This document shows, one piece after another, positions 37,326 through 37,663 of a stretch of 37,663 nt of DNA. The notes under the pieces are model-generated. The model was not told where the DNA came from and did not search any database. It was given only the letters and a program-made list of their open reading frames with translations. Made by a program: the position numbers and the translations under genes. Within the stretch, counting starts at the first letter, position 1; each line of letters opens with the position of its first letter. The DNA is taken from positions 1-37,663 of the forward strand of contig NZ_JHZB01000036.1 of NCBI RefSeq assembly GCF_000621145.1, given 5' to 3'. Source of the DNA: Desulfobulbus elongatus DSM 2908 (lineage in GTDB: Bacteria; Desulfobacterota; Desulfobulbia; Desulfobulbales; Desulfobulbaceae).

Positions 37326-37663
37326 TTATCTATAAATAACCATGACTTTGTTCAGGACAATCATGGCGGCTGCCAATGTGTTGAGTGCAATGTACGAGAG
37401 ATCTGTCTTCTCGTATCGTGGTATCAATTTGCGAAACCGGTTGAACCATGAATGTGCTAACTCAACAACCCAGCGCCGTGCCTTGAACGAAGGATCCCTT
37501 TCGATCAATTTTTTCTCTTCGCCTCGTGGACGGATGTGGGGGATGAAGCCATTGGAGAGTACAGTATCCTCCTTGCCCACATATGCTGCATCAAGGCAGA
37601 GATTTTGCGGAGTATCCTTTTCTTTTGGCGCCACCACTCTGTTTTTCAGCAAAACGTCAAGAG
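37326..37663 (-). CDS. IS5-family-type transposase, 5' end beyond the window
   Basis: The C-terminal 112 or so residues of a DDE transposase run from the window edge to TAA at 37326. The segments CLDAAYVG (catalytic Asp region), RGEEKKLIERDPSFKARRWVVELAHSWFNRFRKLIPRYEK (catalytic Glu within a basic helix) and a hydrophobic end are typical of IS5-like elements, commonly IS1031/IS427 relatives. The frame is open to the last base, so the gene simply continues outside. Codon use is less GC-rich than in neighbouring genes, consistent with a mobile element. The terminal inverted repeat should lie near 37300-37325, but its partner is not visible, so it was not called. Confidence 0.88.
   Translation of the reverse strand, partial: LDVLLKNRVVAPKEKDTPQNLCLDAAYVGKEDTVLSNGFIPHIRPRGEEKKLIERDPSFKARRWVVELAHSWFNRFRKLIPRYEKTDLSYIALNTLAAAMIVLNKVMVIYR

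Overview
The window is GC-rich, densely packed bacterial DNA. Gene content points to a Gram-negative anaerobe of the former Deltaproteobacteria (Desulfobacterota), perhaps close to Desulfobulbales. The clues are several PEP-CTERM (exosortase-sorted) proteins, SelB, DsrC/DsrE-type sulfur proteins, a rhodanese-ferritin fusion, NtrC/sigma-54 regulation, and a cdaA-ybbR-glmM operon. The taxonomic assignment is inference; no rRNA or tRNA gene was recognised.

Layout. Positions 1-4300 are a less GC-rich accessory stretch. It holds one broken and three intact PEP-CTERM genes, each followed by a clear intrinsic terminator, and two decayed copies of a mazF/pemK-type toxin gene with scraps of the antitoxin. 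Positions 4369-5354 hold a nitroreductase and a small membrane protein. Positions 5653-8799 are the c-di-AMP/cell-wall operon cdaA-ybbR-glmM. Positions 8878-15423, all on the minus strand, hold hsp20-lon-ftsY, a TerB-DnaJ membrane protein and an aminotransferase. Positions 15788-19415 (plus strand) hold an Mrp/NBP35 ATPase, a metallo-beta-lactamase-fold hydrolase and selB.

The most notable region is 20214-23048 (minus strand). It reads rhodanese-ferritin fusion, then two paralogous 220-residue proteins that are each a tandem DsrC/TusE duplication, then a DsrE-like protein whose frame contains an in-frame UGA. The UGA sits where this family has its active cysteine and is followed by a hairpin at the correct distance for a bacterial SECIS. 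With selB 0.8 kb away, the best reading is a selenocysteine-containing DsrE working with two tandem-DsrC partners, a possible undescribed sulfur/selenium relay.

Positions 23097-27182 form a self-contained signalling unit. A small His/Cys-rich secreted protein, a membrane histidine kinase and an NtrC-type regulator are translationally coupled, and a second small Cys-rich exported protein lies beyond them. Both transcription units have a matching sigma-54 promoter (TGGCATG core) and, 80-95 bp upstream, the same inverted repeat TCGACA-N4-TGTCGA. This is organised like the ZraPSR envelope/metal stress system.

The remainder is housekeeping: tilS, an HPt-domain protein, mpl, a small conserved ORF, an exported protein of unknown function, a CYTH triphosphatase, an operon of MurU-like nucleotidyltransferase, AmgK-like kinase and der, and a fused hisH-hisF gene of the eukaryotic HIS7 type. 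The window ends inside an IS5-type transposase gene.
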